A stretch of 64,000 nucleotides of DNA from Opitutaceae bacterium (lineage in GTDB: Bacteria; Verrucomicrobiota; Verrucomicrobiia; Opitutales; Opitutaceae). Made by a program: the position numbers and the translations under genes. The notes beneath the pieces were generated by a model. That model saw only the letters and a list, made by a program, of their open reading frames with translations. It did not search any database and was not told where the DNA came from. The stretch covers positions 1 to 64,000 of the forward strand of contig JADJTK010000009.1 of the NCBI GenBank assembly GCA_016711225.1. Reading direction: 5' to 3'. Below, piece after piece: positions 1 to 11,526 of this stretch; position 1 is the stretch's first letter; every line of letters begins with the position of its first letter.

Positions 1-2
1 AG

Positions 3-158
3 CGCATCCGTACCCTGTATGCCCAGCGCGAACCGATCTACCGGCGGGCCGGCACGATGATCCTCACCGAAGGACGCCTGATCCCGGAGATCGTCAGCCA
101 TGTGCTGCGGGTATGTCAACGCGGGTACGGCACGGCGCATGGCGGTCCCGTCTCCGTG
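3..158 (+). CDS. Shikimate kinase, 3' end (partial at left edge)
   Basis: The first codons read RIRTLYAQREPIYRRAGTM and continue to about LIPEIVSHVLRVCQ. This resembles the C-terminal end of shikimate kinase (R-x-LY-x-x-R-x-PIY-x-x-A), the enzyme that phosphorylates shikimate in the aromatic amino acid pathway. The rest of the gene lies off the window. The frame has no stop before queG: it runs directly into the queG reading frame. A lost stop through an indel is likelier than a true AroK-QueG fusion, because the queG segment just downstream is itself heavily frameshifted. The end coordinate is approximate. The identification rests on about 35 residues. Confidence 0.45.
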
Positions 159-1345
159 AGCCCCGCGGAAACCGAACGCCGCGAGCAATTGCGGGCCCGG
201 CTGAACGGACTTGGTTTTGATGCGGTGCGGTTCGCCGCGCTGGTGCCGTTTCCCGACCCGGGCCTAAGGGCGTGGCTGGCAGCCGGCCATCATGCCGACA
301 TGGATTGGCTGGCGCGCAGCGCCGACAAGCGCCTCGATCCGCACCTGGTGCTGGCCGGCGCGCAAGCGGCAATCTGCTGGGCGTGAACTACTGGCCCGGA
401 AGGCATCAGACCGGCGCCTTTGCCCGGTACGCCTTGGCCGTGCCGACTACCGTGATACGATCCGGCCAGGTCTGGTCGCGGCAGGGCGGTTGCTGGAGGA
501 GCTGGCACGGGATCCGGAGGCGACTACCGGTACTATGTCGACGCGGGCCCGGTGATGGAGCACGACTGGGCAACGGCGGCAGGCCTCGGCTTCGGGGAAA
601 AACGGCTTAACCTGAACTCCCGCAACCATAGCAATTGGCTGCTGCTGGCCGCGATCCTCGTGCGCCGGCAGTTCCGCCGGATGAAAGCGGTGGCGGGAGC
701 AACAGGGTGGCGGACAGCGGGACCGGGCAACTGTGTGGCAAGTGCACCCGTTGTCTCGATGCCTGCCCGACAGCGGCCTTTCCCCGGCCCGGGATGGTGG
801 ATGCCCGGCGTTGCATCAGCTATCACACGATCGAGAACCGCGGGCTGGTGCCTCGGGAGTTGCGTGCCCGCTTCGGGTCCCGGGTGTTCGGCTGCGACGA
901 ATGCCTCGCAGTCTGCCCGTGGAACCGGTTCGCGCAGGAGGGGCGCAGCGAACTGCTGGCGCGCCGCCATGATTTGGGGACGCTGCGGCTGGTGGAGCTG
1001 CTGCAGCTCACCCCCGAGCGTTTTCGCGAGATCTTCCGCGGCACGGGGGTGAAACGCACGAAGCTCGCCGGGTTGCTGCGCAACGCCTGCATCGCCGCGG
1101 GCAATGTGTGGGCGCTGAACGGGGCGGCGGAGACCTCCCCGACTCTGGCGCTGCCCGGGGAACAGGCGTTGGCGGTGACGGAACTGGTGCACCTCGCCCG
1201 GCACGAGTCGCCGGTGGTGCGGGTGCACGCGGTCTGGGCGGTGCGGCGGGTGCTGGGCAGCGGGCCGGGTGCAGCGGCGCTGGTCGGGACGCGCGAGGTG
1301 GAGGCCGATCCGGCGGTACTCGAGGAATACGCCGGCGGCTGCTGA
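156..1345 (+). pseudogene. queG: Epoxyqueuosine reductase QueG, multiply frameshifted
   Basis: QueG is a cobalamin and iron-sulfur enzyme that reduces epoxyqueuosine to queuosine in tRNA. The protein can be followed only by switching frame at least four times between about 365 and 690. The N-terminal part ends LDPHLVLAGAQAAI, then come LLGVNYWPG, GRADYRDTIRPGLVAAG, YYVDAGPVMEHDWATAAGLG and finally an uninterrupted C-terminal half. That half holds the ferredoxin cluster motif CGKCTRCLDACP, the second cluster FGCDECLAVCPWN, and HEAT-like helices at the end. One switch, near 437, is cured by one extra G in a GG run. A GTG at 156 is the best start. The density of shifts is higher than anywhere else in the window, so either sequence quality is poor here or the gene is dead. 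Confidence 0.8.
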
Positions 1346-1347
1346 GG

Positions 1348-2485
1348 TCAGCCAGTGAGGGCGCGAACGTAGCTTTCGCACAATGCCGGCCAGCGATCCG
1401 CCGCGGGCGGGCGGCGGGGCGCGGCGGCCAGTACCGCGGCGAAGTCGTCGCCCGGTGTCACCACGGTTCCTTCCTGCACGTTGGTGGGCCGCCCCGCACG
1501 GTAACGACGAACCAGCGCCGTGGGCGGTCATGGCCGCGAAACTGCTGCTTTTGTCCAGCAGGCGGGCATCGGTGGTCGCCACGCCTAGATCGGCCAGCGC
1601 CAGTACCCGCGAGACCAATTCCTCGGATTGCAGGCCGAGTTTGGCCGTGCGCCAACCGGCCCGGTCCGGCGGCTTCGACCACCTGGGCCCATCCCCGGTC
1701 GCCATAGGCGGCGAGTCCGAGGGAGACAATGACGCCGTGGGGGCGCCCGCTTGCCTGCCAAGCCCGGCGCAGCCACAGGAGCGCGTCCTGTGCCGGCCAA
1801 TCCGGCTGCACCCGGCCGAACAGGACCGCCACCCACGCCTGGTCCCGGGCGACTTCCCCGAGACCGGCGGCTTGGATCTGCCGCCAGACGGCCGCGTCGG
1901 CGGTACTTTCGCGGGGGGCGACCGCGAAACTCGATGGGATGGGGGCGTAGGCGGCCCGCACCCCGATCCAGCGCAGCTGTCGAACGTAGCGCCAGGTGTT
2001 GGTCGCGGTGGCGTGAGGGCGCAGTCGATGGTGGAAGCGGGCGATGATGAGGGCGACTGCGCATTGGCGAAGGCGATGCAGGTGCGCGTATCTGGCGCCG
2101 AGGTCATCCCATGTCTCATGGTACATGAGATGGCGGCGGATTCCGCGGCCGGCCCGGTGCAGGAAGGCGGTGATGCGGGTGTGGTTGCGGCCTGGCCAAT
2201 AGCCGCGCCAGAAGTACTGCACGCTCAGTCCTTCGGGGCGGAACTCGTCCAGACGATGGACGAAGGTGGGCTCGCGCTCCGACCAGGGGCGATGGCCGGA
2301 GAGATTGAGGACGGGGATGCCGTCGGCGAGGGCGTCGGTCTCCTGGGAGCCGGCGTGAAAGTCATTGATTCGAGAAGGAGGACGTCGTGGCCCAGCGACT
2401 TCAATCCGGCGGCCAGCTTCGGGGAGTGATCCGCAACCCCGTCGAAGGAACGGGACATCGAGGGGGCAATGAGAGCGAGCCGCAC
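1348..2485 (-). CDS. Glycosyltransferase (GT4-like), frameshifted
   Basis: The gene is convergent with queG; the two stop codons are 2 bp apart. Assembled across three frame switches (near 2371, 1665 and 1530), the protein begins at a GTG with RLALIAPSMSRSFDGVADHS and the donor-fold phrase LAAGLKSLGHDVLLL. It continues through NLSGHRPWSEREPTFVHRLD and ends with SSSFAAMTAHG, NVQEGTVVTPGDDFAAVLAA and a stop at 1348. The N-terminal Rossmann strand followed by a polar helix, and the late S-S-S-F-A-A-M element, fit a GT-B glycosyltransferase of about 379 residues. The acceptor and donor sugar cannot be read from the sequence. The frameshifts look like single-base losses, and I treat the gene as functional. 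Confidence 0.55.
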
Positions 2486-2684
2486 AGGGAGGACGGAAGC
2501 GATTCGGGGTGGCTTGGCAATCCTCGCCTTGTTGGCGTGCCGCGAGCCAGGAAGGCAGCTTGTGGTGCCGATACAGGACTGGAGGGGCGGGGCCGGGGCC
2601 CGGGAAAGGGGGGGCGCGAGGGACAGGCAGTGGGCGAGACGCCAAGCCTGCGCGCGCCGTCGGATACCCCGCGTTCGGGCGGTG

Positions 2685-4070
<1,386 letters not shown>

Positions 4071-4173
4071 GGAGTCGCGGAGGAGGAGAGGGAGAGCGTG
4101 GACGGGGTGGCCGTTGGGCGGCGGGCCGGCCGTAGCCGATGGGTTGAGTCGGAGGGCGGTCGGCGCGGGGGGG

Positions 4174-4638
4174 TCAACTCTGCTTCACCTTGAAGAGACG
4201 CTGACCGTATTCGACCGGTTGTCCGCTCTCGACGAGGACCTCGACGACGGCCCCTTTCACCTCGGCCTGGATTTCGTTCATGATCTTCATGGCCTCGATG
4301 ATACAGACGACGCTGGTTTCCGTGACGAGGGAACCGACGTCGGCGAAGGGCGCACTTTCCGGCGAGGCGGTCCGATAGAACGTGCCGACCATGGGGGACT
4401 TGATGAAGATGATGCCCGGTTCCTCGCCGGCGGGCAGTGGTGCCACGGCGGCAGGGGCGCTGGCGGGAGCTGCGAGCTGCGGAGTTGCGACCGACGGGGG
4501 CAACGGCTGGGCCAACACGGTGGGCTGGCCGGAATTGCGGCGGATGCGCAGTTTGAAACCCTCCTCCTCGACCTCGAAGTCGGTGAGGTCAGAGCGTTTC
4601 ATGAGGTCGATCACCATCTTGATCTGCTTAATGTCCAA
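4174..4638 (-). CDS. accB: Biotin carboxyl carrier protein of acetyl-CoA carboxylase
   Basis: AccB carries biotin between the AccC carboxylase and the AccAD carboxyltransferase. The C-terminal biotinyl domain is clear: SPMVGTFYRTASPESAPF and EAMKIMNEIQAEV, in which the Lys of EAMKIM is biotinylated. An Ala/Pro-rich linker precedes it. The N-terminal segment DIKQIKMVIDLMKRSDLTDF is typical for the family. I place the start at the TTG at 4638, directly before DIKQIK. An in-frame ATG at 4746 would add 36 residues that look unlike BCCP, and an internal ATG at MVIDLM is also possible. The stop and the domain are certain; the start is not. Confidence 0.93.
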   Translation of the reverse strand: MDIKQIKMVIDLMKRSDLTDFEVEEEGFKLRIRRNSGQPTVLAQPLPPSVATPQLAAPASAPAAVAPLPAGEEPGIIFIKSPMVGTFYRTASPESAPFADVGSLVTETSVVCIIEAMKIMNEIQAEVKGAVVEVLVESGQPVEYGQRLFKVKQS

Positions 4639-4857
4639 GCGAAGTCCCGGGTTGCGATTGAATGTGCGCGAGTGGTGGGCTGGAGGGGAAACCTCCGCCA
4701 TGCTGGAAAGTGCCACGGACGGGGCCCGCCAATCCATCCGGAACACCTCAGGCGAGGGCGAATAAAGCGCCCGTACTGCCGAGGGGCGGTGGTGGTGTCT
4801 TCGGCTTATGACTGCGGAGGGCCGGGCCGAGCCCGGCCATGCGGGGCGGAGGCGCGC

Positions 4858-4886
4858 AAAAAAACCGCACCCCGTTGGGGGTGCGG
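4858..4886 (-). terminator. Rho-independent terminator of hpf
   Basis: On the minus strand a 9-bp GC-rich stem (CCGCACCCC with its complement, 4-nt loop, arms at 4865-4873 and 4878-4886) is followed by a run of seven T. It lies 22 bp past the hpf stop, the usual placement for an intrinsic terminator, and separates hpf from accB. Confidence 0.85.
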
Positions 4887-4907
4887 CTGTGGGTGAAAGT
4901 TGGATAG

Positions 4908-5282
4908 TTAGCCGACCTTGGGCAAGGTCGTCTCAAGTTCGACTTCGTGGGGGTGGTTGCGCTTCTCCTTGTGGATGCTGGCCCGGCTGAGGATCTTGCG
5001 GTCGAGCTTGTCGACGAGCAGATCGATCGACTTGTAGGCGTCGTCGGAGGTCACCGAGATATTGGCGTCGGGGCCGTGGATCTGGACATGGGCCTTGGCG
5101 GTGAAGCGGTCCTCCTTGGCCTTGCGGTCGTCAAATTCGATCTCCACGCGAATCCGTACGATCTGTCCTTCGTGGGTGAACAAGCGCTGCATTTTGTCCA
5201 CGACGTAGGCCTTCAACGCCTGGGTCAGTTCGACATGAATGCCCGAGACGATGATTTCGTGCGGATTGGTATCTGATTTCAT
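4908..5282 (-). CDS. hpf: Ribosome hibernation-promoting factor / RaiA family
   Basis: This 124-residue protein belongs to the HPF/RaiA (YfiA) family, which binds the 30S decoding region and inactivates ribosomes in stationary phase. Seen in the sequence: IIVSGIHVELTQALKAYVVD (first strand and helix), RIRVEIEFDD, then FTAKAHVQIHGPDANISVTS and DDAYKSIDLLVDKLDRKIL, the beta-alpha-beta-beta-beta-alpha pattern of the family. It lacks the C-terminal dimerisation domain of long HPF, so it is the short type with a 25-residue tail. AAGGAG lies upstream of the ATG. A strong terminator follows. Confidence 0.9.
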   Translation of the reverse strand: MKSDTNPHEIIVSGIHVELTQALKAYVVDKMQRLFTHEGQIVRIRVEIEFDDRKAKEDRFTAKAHVQIHGPDANISVTSDDAYKSIDLLVDKLDRKILSRASIHKEKRNHPHEVELETTLPKVG

Positions 5283-5343
5283 GGTGCGTTATGCTCCTTG
5301 TTTTTGGGTGTGGGAGGCGCAATTAATGGGACCGTGTTCGATT

Positions 5344-6177
5344 ATGAAAACGCCCTTGCGCCCTTCACGGTAACCGTGGTGACCGGGGGTTCTTCCGGTA
5401 TAGGGAAAGCGTTCATCTCGCAGATCGCCGAGGCTAATCCGCGGATGTTCATTTGCAACCTGTCGCGCCGGGCCCCGGAGGGGCTCTCGCCAGAGGTACG
5501 CGCGCGGCTGTTGCATGTGCCGTGCGACTTGGGGAAACCGGAGCTGCGCCAGAAGGCGGCGGGGGAGGCCATCGGATTCATTCGGCAGCATCATTATCGG
5601 TCGAAAACTCTTTTGATTAACAACAGTGGATTTGGTTCCTACGGATATTTTTCTTCCGCGGAACTGGCCTACGCAGCTTGACATGCTCCAGGTCAATGTG
5701 GCCGCTCCGCTCGATCTGACCTCGCGCCTGCTGCCCGAATTGCGCGAGCGCGGCGGGGCGGTGATCAACGTGGCCTCGGTCTCCGCCTTCCAACCCACCC
5801 CGTATCTGGCAACCTACGGCGCCGGTAAGGCGTTCCTGCTGAACTGGAGCCTGGCGTTGCATGAGGAGCTTCGGGCGCACGGCATCCCCGTGCAGGCGCT
5901 GTGCCCGGGACCGACCCGGACCGAGATTTTTCGCCGCGCCGGTCTGAGCCTGGGCGAGAAAGAGGAGGCCGGGCTGGCGACGGTGGAGGCGGTGGTGCGG
6001 GCCAGCCTGCGCGGTTTGGCCCACGGGCGCCCACTGGTCGTGCCGGGATGGCGCAATAAAGTCCTGGCGACGTGCAGCGGTACTCTGCCGCGGGCCTGGG
6101 CGGCCTGGCTCTCCGGCCGGGTCCTCGCCCGGTATCGCCTCAAGCAGCTCACACCGCGCGCGGAGGGTGTGCAATGA
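5344..6177 (+). CDS. Short-chain dehydrogenase/reductase (SDR), frameshifted
   Basis: A classical SDR of about 277 residues with an unknown substrate. The cofactor loop TVVTGGSSGIGKAF, the NNSGFG motif, the catalytic Ser in INVASVSAFQPTP and the Tyr-x-x-x-Lys pair in YLATYGAGKAF are all present. Two frame switches are needed. The first, near 5361-5363, is cured by one extra C in a CCC run and allows the natural start ATG at 5344 (MKTPLRPF). The second is near 5665-5682, between FSSAEL and QLDMLQVNVAAPLDLTSRLL. The stop overlaps the start of the next gene by 4 bp (ATGA), so the two are translationally coupled. It is divergent from hpf. Confidence 0.85.
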
Positions 6178-6971
6178 CCGCCCTCCCTGAACCCGGTCCG
6201 CGCCTGGTCGATCCGGCGGAATTCCCGCGTTGGATCGTCGAGGAGGACAACGACGTCATCGTGCTCAACAAGCCGGGAGACCTCGTCTGCCATCCCTCCA
6301 AGAACGGGCCGTGGTCCTCGCTGGTGGGGGCGTGCCGCGAGCATCTGGCGTTGCCGCGCGTGCACATGATCTACCGGCTCGACCGGGAGACGAGCGGGGT
6401 GATGGTCTTCGCCAAGAATTCCATCATGGCAGGTCGGCTGCAAACGGCAGTCGAGGGGCGGCGGGTGAGCAAACTCTACCTCGCGGTCCTGTGCGGGGAA
6501 CTGCGCGAGGCCACCGTGATCGATGCCCCGCTGGGACGCGACCTCGCCAGCCCGATCGTGGCCCGCCAAGCGGTGTTGCGCGGGCCGGAGGGCCGCGCGG
6601 CGATGACGGAGTTCCTCCCGCTGGCCTGGGGGGGCGGATATACGCTGGCACAGGTGCGGCCGCGCACCGGGCGCCAGCACCAGATTCGCGTGCACGCTGC
6701 GGAGCTCGGGCATCCGTTGCTGGGCGACCAGCTCTACGGACCCGACCAGTTGCTCTTTCTCGAGTTCATCCGTGACGGCTTCACCCCGCGGTTGGCGGAG
6801 CAGCTCACCTTACCCCGGCACGCCCTGCACGCGCTGGAGATGCGTTTTGAGCCTGGCGAGGGCGGCCGCACCTTCCGCGCGCCGCTCACGGAGGACCTGC
6901 GGTCCTTCGTGCGGGAGCGCATGGGCGTCGACGCCGAGGGCTTGGCGCACGCGGAGACCGCACCAGGATGA
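6174..6971 (+). CDS. RluA-family pseudouridine synthase
   Basis: This is a 265-residue rRNA/tRNA pseudouridine synthase of the RluA/RluC/RluD group. The catalytic motif is MIYRLDRETSGVMVFAKN, whose Asp is the nucleophile. The motifs LNKPGDLVCHPS near the N-terminus and VRPRTGRQHQIRVHAAELGH are equally typical. There is no S4 domain before the catalytic core, so it resembles RluA or TruC more than RluC/D. The ATG at 6174 overlaps the stop of the SDR gene; the longer in-frame ORF upstream is only antisense and SDR sequence. The target uridine cannot be inferred. Confidence 0.92.
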   Translation: MTALPEPGPRLVDPAEFPRWIVEEDNDVIVLNKPGDLVCHPSKNGPWSSLVGACREHLALPRVHMIYRLDRETSGVMVFAKNSIMAGRLQTAVEGRRVSKLYLAVLCGELREATVIDAPLGRDLASPIVARQAVLRGPEGRAAMTEFLPLAWGGGYTLAQVRPRTGRQHQIRVHAAELGHPLLGDQLYGPDQLLFLEFIRDGFTPRLAEQLTLPRHALHALEMRFEPGEGGRTFRAPLTEDLRSFVRERMGVDAEGLAHAETAPG

Positions 6972-7091
6972 ACCCACTCCGCCGCGCGCCAGAGCGTTGC
7001 GCTGGCCCGGACAGGTCGCTGGCCAGCAGCTCGCCGTATCGGGGATGCCCTTGTGAGGCCGCGGGGCCCGCCCAGCCCACGGCCTCCCGGT

Positions 7092-10069
7092 TCAGGGCAC
7101 GCCACCGGCCATCCGCACGACTGCCGCGGTGACATCCTGCCCGTTGCGCACGAACACGCCCCGGTTCACCTGCGCTGGCAGCGCGTTGCCGTGGGAGTCT
7201 TCGCCGGCTGTGGAAAAGAGGGTGGCGGCTTCGCCCAACCGGATGGGCTGATTGTTGGCCTGTGCCATGTCGCCACCGGCTACGAACACGCCCCCGTCGA
7301 CTCGCTCGGCACCAATCGTGCGCGAACTGATCCCGCCGGTCACGAGCACCGGTGTCGCCTGTTCGTGGGCGGAGATGTTGTAGAGGTTCACCGGGCCGGT
7401 GAAGCGGACGCCCGGAGCGCTCAACCCCGTATCGCCGGTGATCCCCCAGTATTCGACGTTGCCCGTGCGCAGACCGCCGAAGCCCTGCGTGGAGCTCGCG
7501 ATGATGACCCGCGCGATGTCGGCGATGCCGTCGTAGGGAATGTCCCGGAGGCGCGCACGATTTGTCCGGCGTCGGCGCGGATGGTCAGCAGGGGCCCAGT
7601 GATCAGGATCTGATCGTAGACGTTGCCGTTTTGGTGCACGATGTTGGCCATGACTTCGTAGCCGCAGCCAGTGAGCCTGGGCGGTTCGTTGGACACCACG
7701 ACGGTGATGCGGCCGGCGGCGCTGGTTCCAAAGTTGTTACGCGCCGTGACCGCCAGCTCGTAGCTGGGCTCCTCAAGGACTGCGCCGCTGGCGATTGCGA
7801 GCTGGCCCGTGGTGGCGTTGAGCGTGAAGGGAGCGTTGCCCGTTGCTCCCGTGATCTGCCATCCGGAGACCACGGCCCCATCGACATCGATCACTTGCAC
7901 GGTGCCGATGACCATGCCCGCCGAGGCGGCCGCGGGGGTGGTGGTGAGCGTCTGTGTTGGTACGAAAGGGACGCGCGTGGCGGTGGGCCCGGCGGGCTGG
8001 GCCGCACTCGGGTCTCCGGTCGGAGGCGGAGCATGGTCGGTCACGGCGCGCGGCCCGAGCAACTCGGTCAGGAGCGGCTGCAGCGCGTCGGCCCAGACCT
8101 GATAGCCCTGCAATGTGGGATGCAGATTGTCGCCGGTCATGCCGGGGAAGAGCACGCCGTTCGTATCGGCGAGCTTGTCGTTGATGTTGAGGAAACGGAT
8201 CGACTGCCCGTCGGCGAACTTGGCGATCTCTGCGTTGATCTGGTTGATGGAGGGCATCACCGCCATGCTGTCGTTGCGCGGGAAGATCGCCGTCAGGACG
8301 ATCGTCGCGCCGGGGGCCTTGTGGCGGCAGCGGTCGAGCAGGGTGCGGATGCCGAGCACGATGTCGGCGATTTTCGCCTCCGAGGCGGGCGCCTGACCGA
8401 CGTTGTTGGTGCCGGCGAGGAGCACGATCACCTTGGGATTCACCCCGTCGATTTCGCCGTTTTCAACCCGCCAGAGGATGTTTTGAATACCGTCGGCGCC
8501 CCAGCCGAAGTCGGCGGCGTTCCACCCGAAGAAGTTCTCGTTCCAGTTGGCCAGGAACGCCGGGTAGTCGGTCGCCCCCCAGCGCCGGGTGATCGAATCG
8601 CCCAGGAAATACAGATCGATCCCGCCCTGCCGCGCCTTGGCGAGCAACTGCTCGTGCGCGAGCCGCGAGTTCGCGTCGGTGCGCGGTACTGGAGTGAACT
8701 CCGGCATGGCGGTGGTCGTGAATTGCCACCAGTTGACCCCTCCCAACGAAGGGCTGGTCCCGGTGAACCGCAGGTAAAGGTCGTGCGCGCCCGTCGCCCC
8801 GGTCACGGCACACGAAGTGGTCGTCCAAGCTTGGGGACTGCCGGTGGCGGGCAGCGGGCAGGTGCCGATGAGCGTTCCTGTAGGGCTGTCGAGACGCAGT
8901 TCGATGGCTCCGCCCTCGGCCGCACTCGCCACGCGAGCGTTGAAGCCGTAGGCTCCAGCGCTGCCGAAGTTGACCCCGCGGACTTTGACCCAGTCGCCGG
9001 ACTGGAGGTCTGTGAGGTTCATTCCACCCTCGCTGCACGGCCCCGTCTCGATGCCCGACTGGGCGGCCATTGTCTCCGCCTCGACGCGCGCATAGGGGTT
9101 TAACAACGCGGTTTGCGCCACGCCGTCGGTCGAGTAGCCGACTTGTTGGATCGAGCCGTCCTGGGCGTAGGTGAGGCGCTCGATCGCCAGGTTGCGACGG
9201 TAGCCGGTCGGGATGCCGGCCTGGGTGGCGACGGAGCGGTTGTGGTAGGCGTGGTACCAGGCGCCAGCGAGTTGGAAGACGGCGTGGTGGTTGTTGTTAT
9301 TGTTGCTGGGGGGCTGGCCGGCGACGATTCCCCCGTAGGTGAAACCGGATGTGGGGCTGGCGCTGGTCATGTAGTCGATGCGCAGACCCGTGCTGGGATT
9401 GGTCGAATAGGAGAAGTAGTAGAGCCCGTTGCGTTTGTGCATCCATGACGCCTCGAAGAAGGCGGGCGCCGTCAGGGTGATGGCTGCACCGGTGGTGGTG
9501 ACCATGTCGGCGGCGAGCCGGATCACCCGCACATTGCTTTCCCCGTTGCCGCCGAAGTAGAGGTAGGCTTGGCCGTCGTCGTCGATGAAGACCGCCGGGT
9601 CGAAGATCCACATGTTGGTGGCGGGCATGACACCCGGTGTGGCCGAATTGATGAGGACGGAGCCCTTCGCGTCGGCGAAGGGCCCGGTGGGGCTGGTGCT
9701 GGAGGCGACCCCGATGCCGCTGCCACCGTTGCCGAAGTATAGGAAGAACTTCCCGTTGCGCTCGATGGCGGCGGGGGCCCAGGAGTGGGCGGCCCAAGTG
9801 GCGGCGAGCGGCACGCGCAGGACCTCGCCATGGTCAGTCCAGTTTTTGAGGTCGCAGCTTGAGACGCAGACGATCGACTTCATCGCATAGTCGCCGGCCG
9901 TCGGGTTGTCGTCGTCGTTGGAGCAGTAGAGATAGACGCGGCCGTCGTGCACCAGCGCCCCTGGGTCGGCGAGGTAGCGATGGGCGACGATGGGGTAGTC
10001 GGCGATGATGCGTGGGGTACCGGCGAGGGTGAGGAGTACCGTGAGGTAGCTCAGAAATCGGTGGGTCAT
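7092..10069 (-). CDS. Secreted GH43 - CBM6 - SGNH esterase - cadherin-like multidomain protein
   Basis: This is about 990 residues once a frameshift near 7545 is repaired. A signal peptide (MTHRFLSYLTVLLTLAGTPR) leads into a family 43 five-bladed propeller. Its likely catalytic acids are in YLADPGALVHDG, MWIFDPAVFIDDDGQ and FFEASWMHKRNG. A CBM6-like module (ARVEAETMAAQSG to GVNWWQF) follows, then an SGNH/GDSL hydrolase with GDSIT, GTNN and DNLHPT blocks. After it come a cadherin-like repeat (GTVQVIDVDGAVVSGWQIT) and an unknown C-terminal region. GH43 enzymes act on arabinoxylan and arabinan, and SGNH esterases of this type deacetylate xylan, so one polypeptide may do both. In the shifted frame the end reads GLRTGNVEYWGITGDTG and stops at 7092. 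Confidence 0.9.
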
Positions 10070-10260
10070 GGGCAAGTGGGGAGAATGGGGCGGCGGGGGC
10101 GGAGCAGGGGTCGAGGAATCCTTTGCCCACGAGCGCACGTGCGGGATGGGGGTGTCAAACCTCCTTCAGTAGTAGAAATAGGAGTTGTGGCTGGTTGGCC
10201 AATGGATGGGCCGAAAGAACATTGGCGGTGCCGAGAAGAGGCCGTTCGCACGCGATCGCA

Positions 10261-10800
10261 TCAGTGAGGGGGAAGTGGGCCGGGCGCCAGCACCGGCGGC
10301 TCCGCGAAGAGGTTGCGCGCCAGCGGCGCAGAACGCAGATAGTAGAAGGCCATCGCGCCTTGGTAGAGCAGTGAGACCAAGGCGAGCGCTCCAGCCACCG
10401 CGCGTTGCATCCCCAGCATAAGCGCCGCGAGCGCATCCGGATCAGGGAAGAGCTCGGCCAACTGTTGGCGGGTGAAACCCGGCAATAGGGCAAGGAGGTG
10501 TGCGGGGTCGACCAATTGCGCGAGATTCCACGCGTAGGTGAGAATCAGCAACAAGCAGAGCAGTTGTGCGCAGCACAGCCAGGCGATGCCCGAGATTTGC
10601 CGACGCAGGAGTCGGGCTCGCCCCTGCCATTCGGCCACCCCGCAGAGTGTTACGCCCGCGCCCACGGCCGCGCCCATGCGGTCGCCAGTGGCCAACGCGA
10701 CCAGTGCCGCCGGTGCGGCCACGAGGCCCAGCGAGAGGGCGTCGAGCCGGGCAAGGAGCAGGACTCGCTGAAGGCGTTGGGCGGGCTGCGTGAGGGACAT
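10261..10800 (-). CDS. Hypothetical membrane protein
   Basis: This 179-residue protein has about four hydrophobic segments: LGLVAAPAALVALA, MGAAVGAGVTLCGV, GIAWLCCAQLLCLLLILTYA and AVAGALALVSLLYQGAMAFY. The tail is proline-rich. I recognise no family. It sits upstream of the glycosidase gene on the same strand, about 190 bp away, and back to back with the lipoprotein gene. Codon usage and GC match the neighbours, so the ORF is probably real. Function unknown. Confidence 0.7.
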   Translation of the reverse strand: MSLTQPAQRLQRVLLLARLDALSLGLVAAPAALVALATGDRMGAAVGAGVTLCGVAEWQGRARLLRRQISGIAWLCCAQLLCLLLILTYAWNLAQLVDPAHLLALLPGFTRQQLAELFPDPDALAALMLGMQRAVAGALALVSLLYQGAMAFYYLRSAPLARNLFAEPPVLAPGPLPPH

Positions 10801-10892
10801 GGGCGGATCATCGTCGGTTAGAAACGCATGACAATCCTTGCGGCGGCCTTCCCGGGCTTGCGCCGGGCCGGCGGGCCGGCACGATGGCCGCC

Positions 10893-11393
10893 ATGAAATC
10901 GAGTTGCTGGATCCTGGGCTTGGTGGCGACGACGTTGGTGTTGACGGGCTGTCCCGAGAAACGGCGACCGTCCGGCGGCGCCTCGATGCAAAAGGCGGTA
11001 ACTCCGGCGCCGGCCAAGGCGGAGCCCGAGACGAAGTCGACCGCTGTGGGCCCGCTGGCCGAATACGGCAAGAATCTCTCCAACGCCGAGAAGACCGCCG
11101 CGCAGGTCACCGGCTTGACGACGCTCACCCAGGCGGTGAAGCAGTTCGAGGTCATGGAAGGGCGATACCCGCGTAATCTCGACGAGTTGATCGTGGGCCG
11201 CTATTTTGCCAAGCTGCCTGTGCCTCCCCGCGGCAAGCGTTTCCTCTACGATGCGAAGACGGGCAAGGTCGACGTGGAGTCCCTGCCCGAAGCGGCAGCC
11301 GAGGCCGCTCCGGCCCCTGCCGTGGTGCCGGCCCCGGTGAGCGAAGCGCCGGTGGCGCCGGCCCCCACCCCTGAAGCGATTGCGGTCCCCTGA
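10893..11393 (+). CDS. Putative lipoprotein with pseudopilin-like core
   Basis: The 166-residue product begins MKSSCWILGLVATTLVLTGC, a signal peptide ending in a lipobox (L-T-G-C), so it is predicted to be an outer- or inner-membrane lipoprotein. The centre, LTTLTQAVKQFEVMEGRYPR followed by NLDELIVGRYFAKLPVPPRG, resembles the stretch after the transmembrane helix in type II secretion pseudopilins, where a short periplasmic domain measures out residues. The C-terminal third is an Ala/Pro/Val-rich tail and is probably disordered. A second ATG three codons upstream (10884) is possible. Confidence 0.75.
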   Translation: MKSSCWILGLVATTLVLTGCPEKRRPSGGASMQKAVTPAPAKAEPETKSTAVGPLAEYGKNLSNAEKTAAQVTGLTTLTQAVKQFEVMEGRYPRNLDELIVGRYFAKLPVPPRGKRFLYDAKTGKVDVESLPEAAAEAAPAPAVVPAPVSEAPVAPAPTPEAIAVP

Positions 11394-11526
11394 GTGAATC
11401 GGTAGTACTTGGAAGCCTCGATCCGTGGGGCGCGCTTGGGGTTGCGGTCGATGCAGCCGGCGAGCGTGCCCAAGGTGGGGCTGTTGGCATGACTCCAGAG
11501 AATGGAGCGGTTGGAGCCTGCGTCGG

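Noticed and set aside
3..1345. Genuine AroK-QueG fusion protein
   Set aside because: The continuous frame occurs where indels are frequent, and QueG has a good GTG start of its own at 156.
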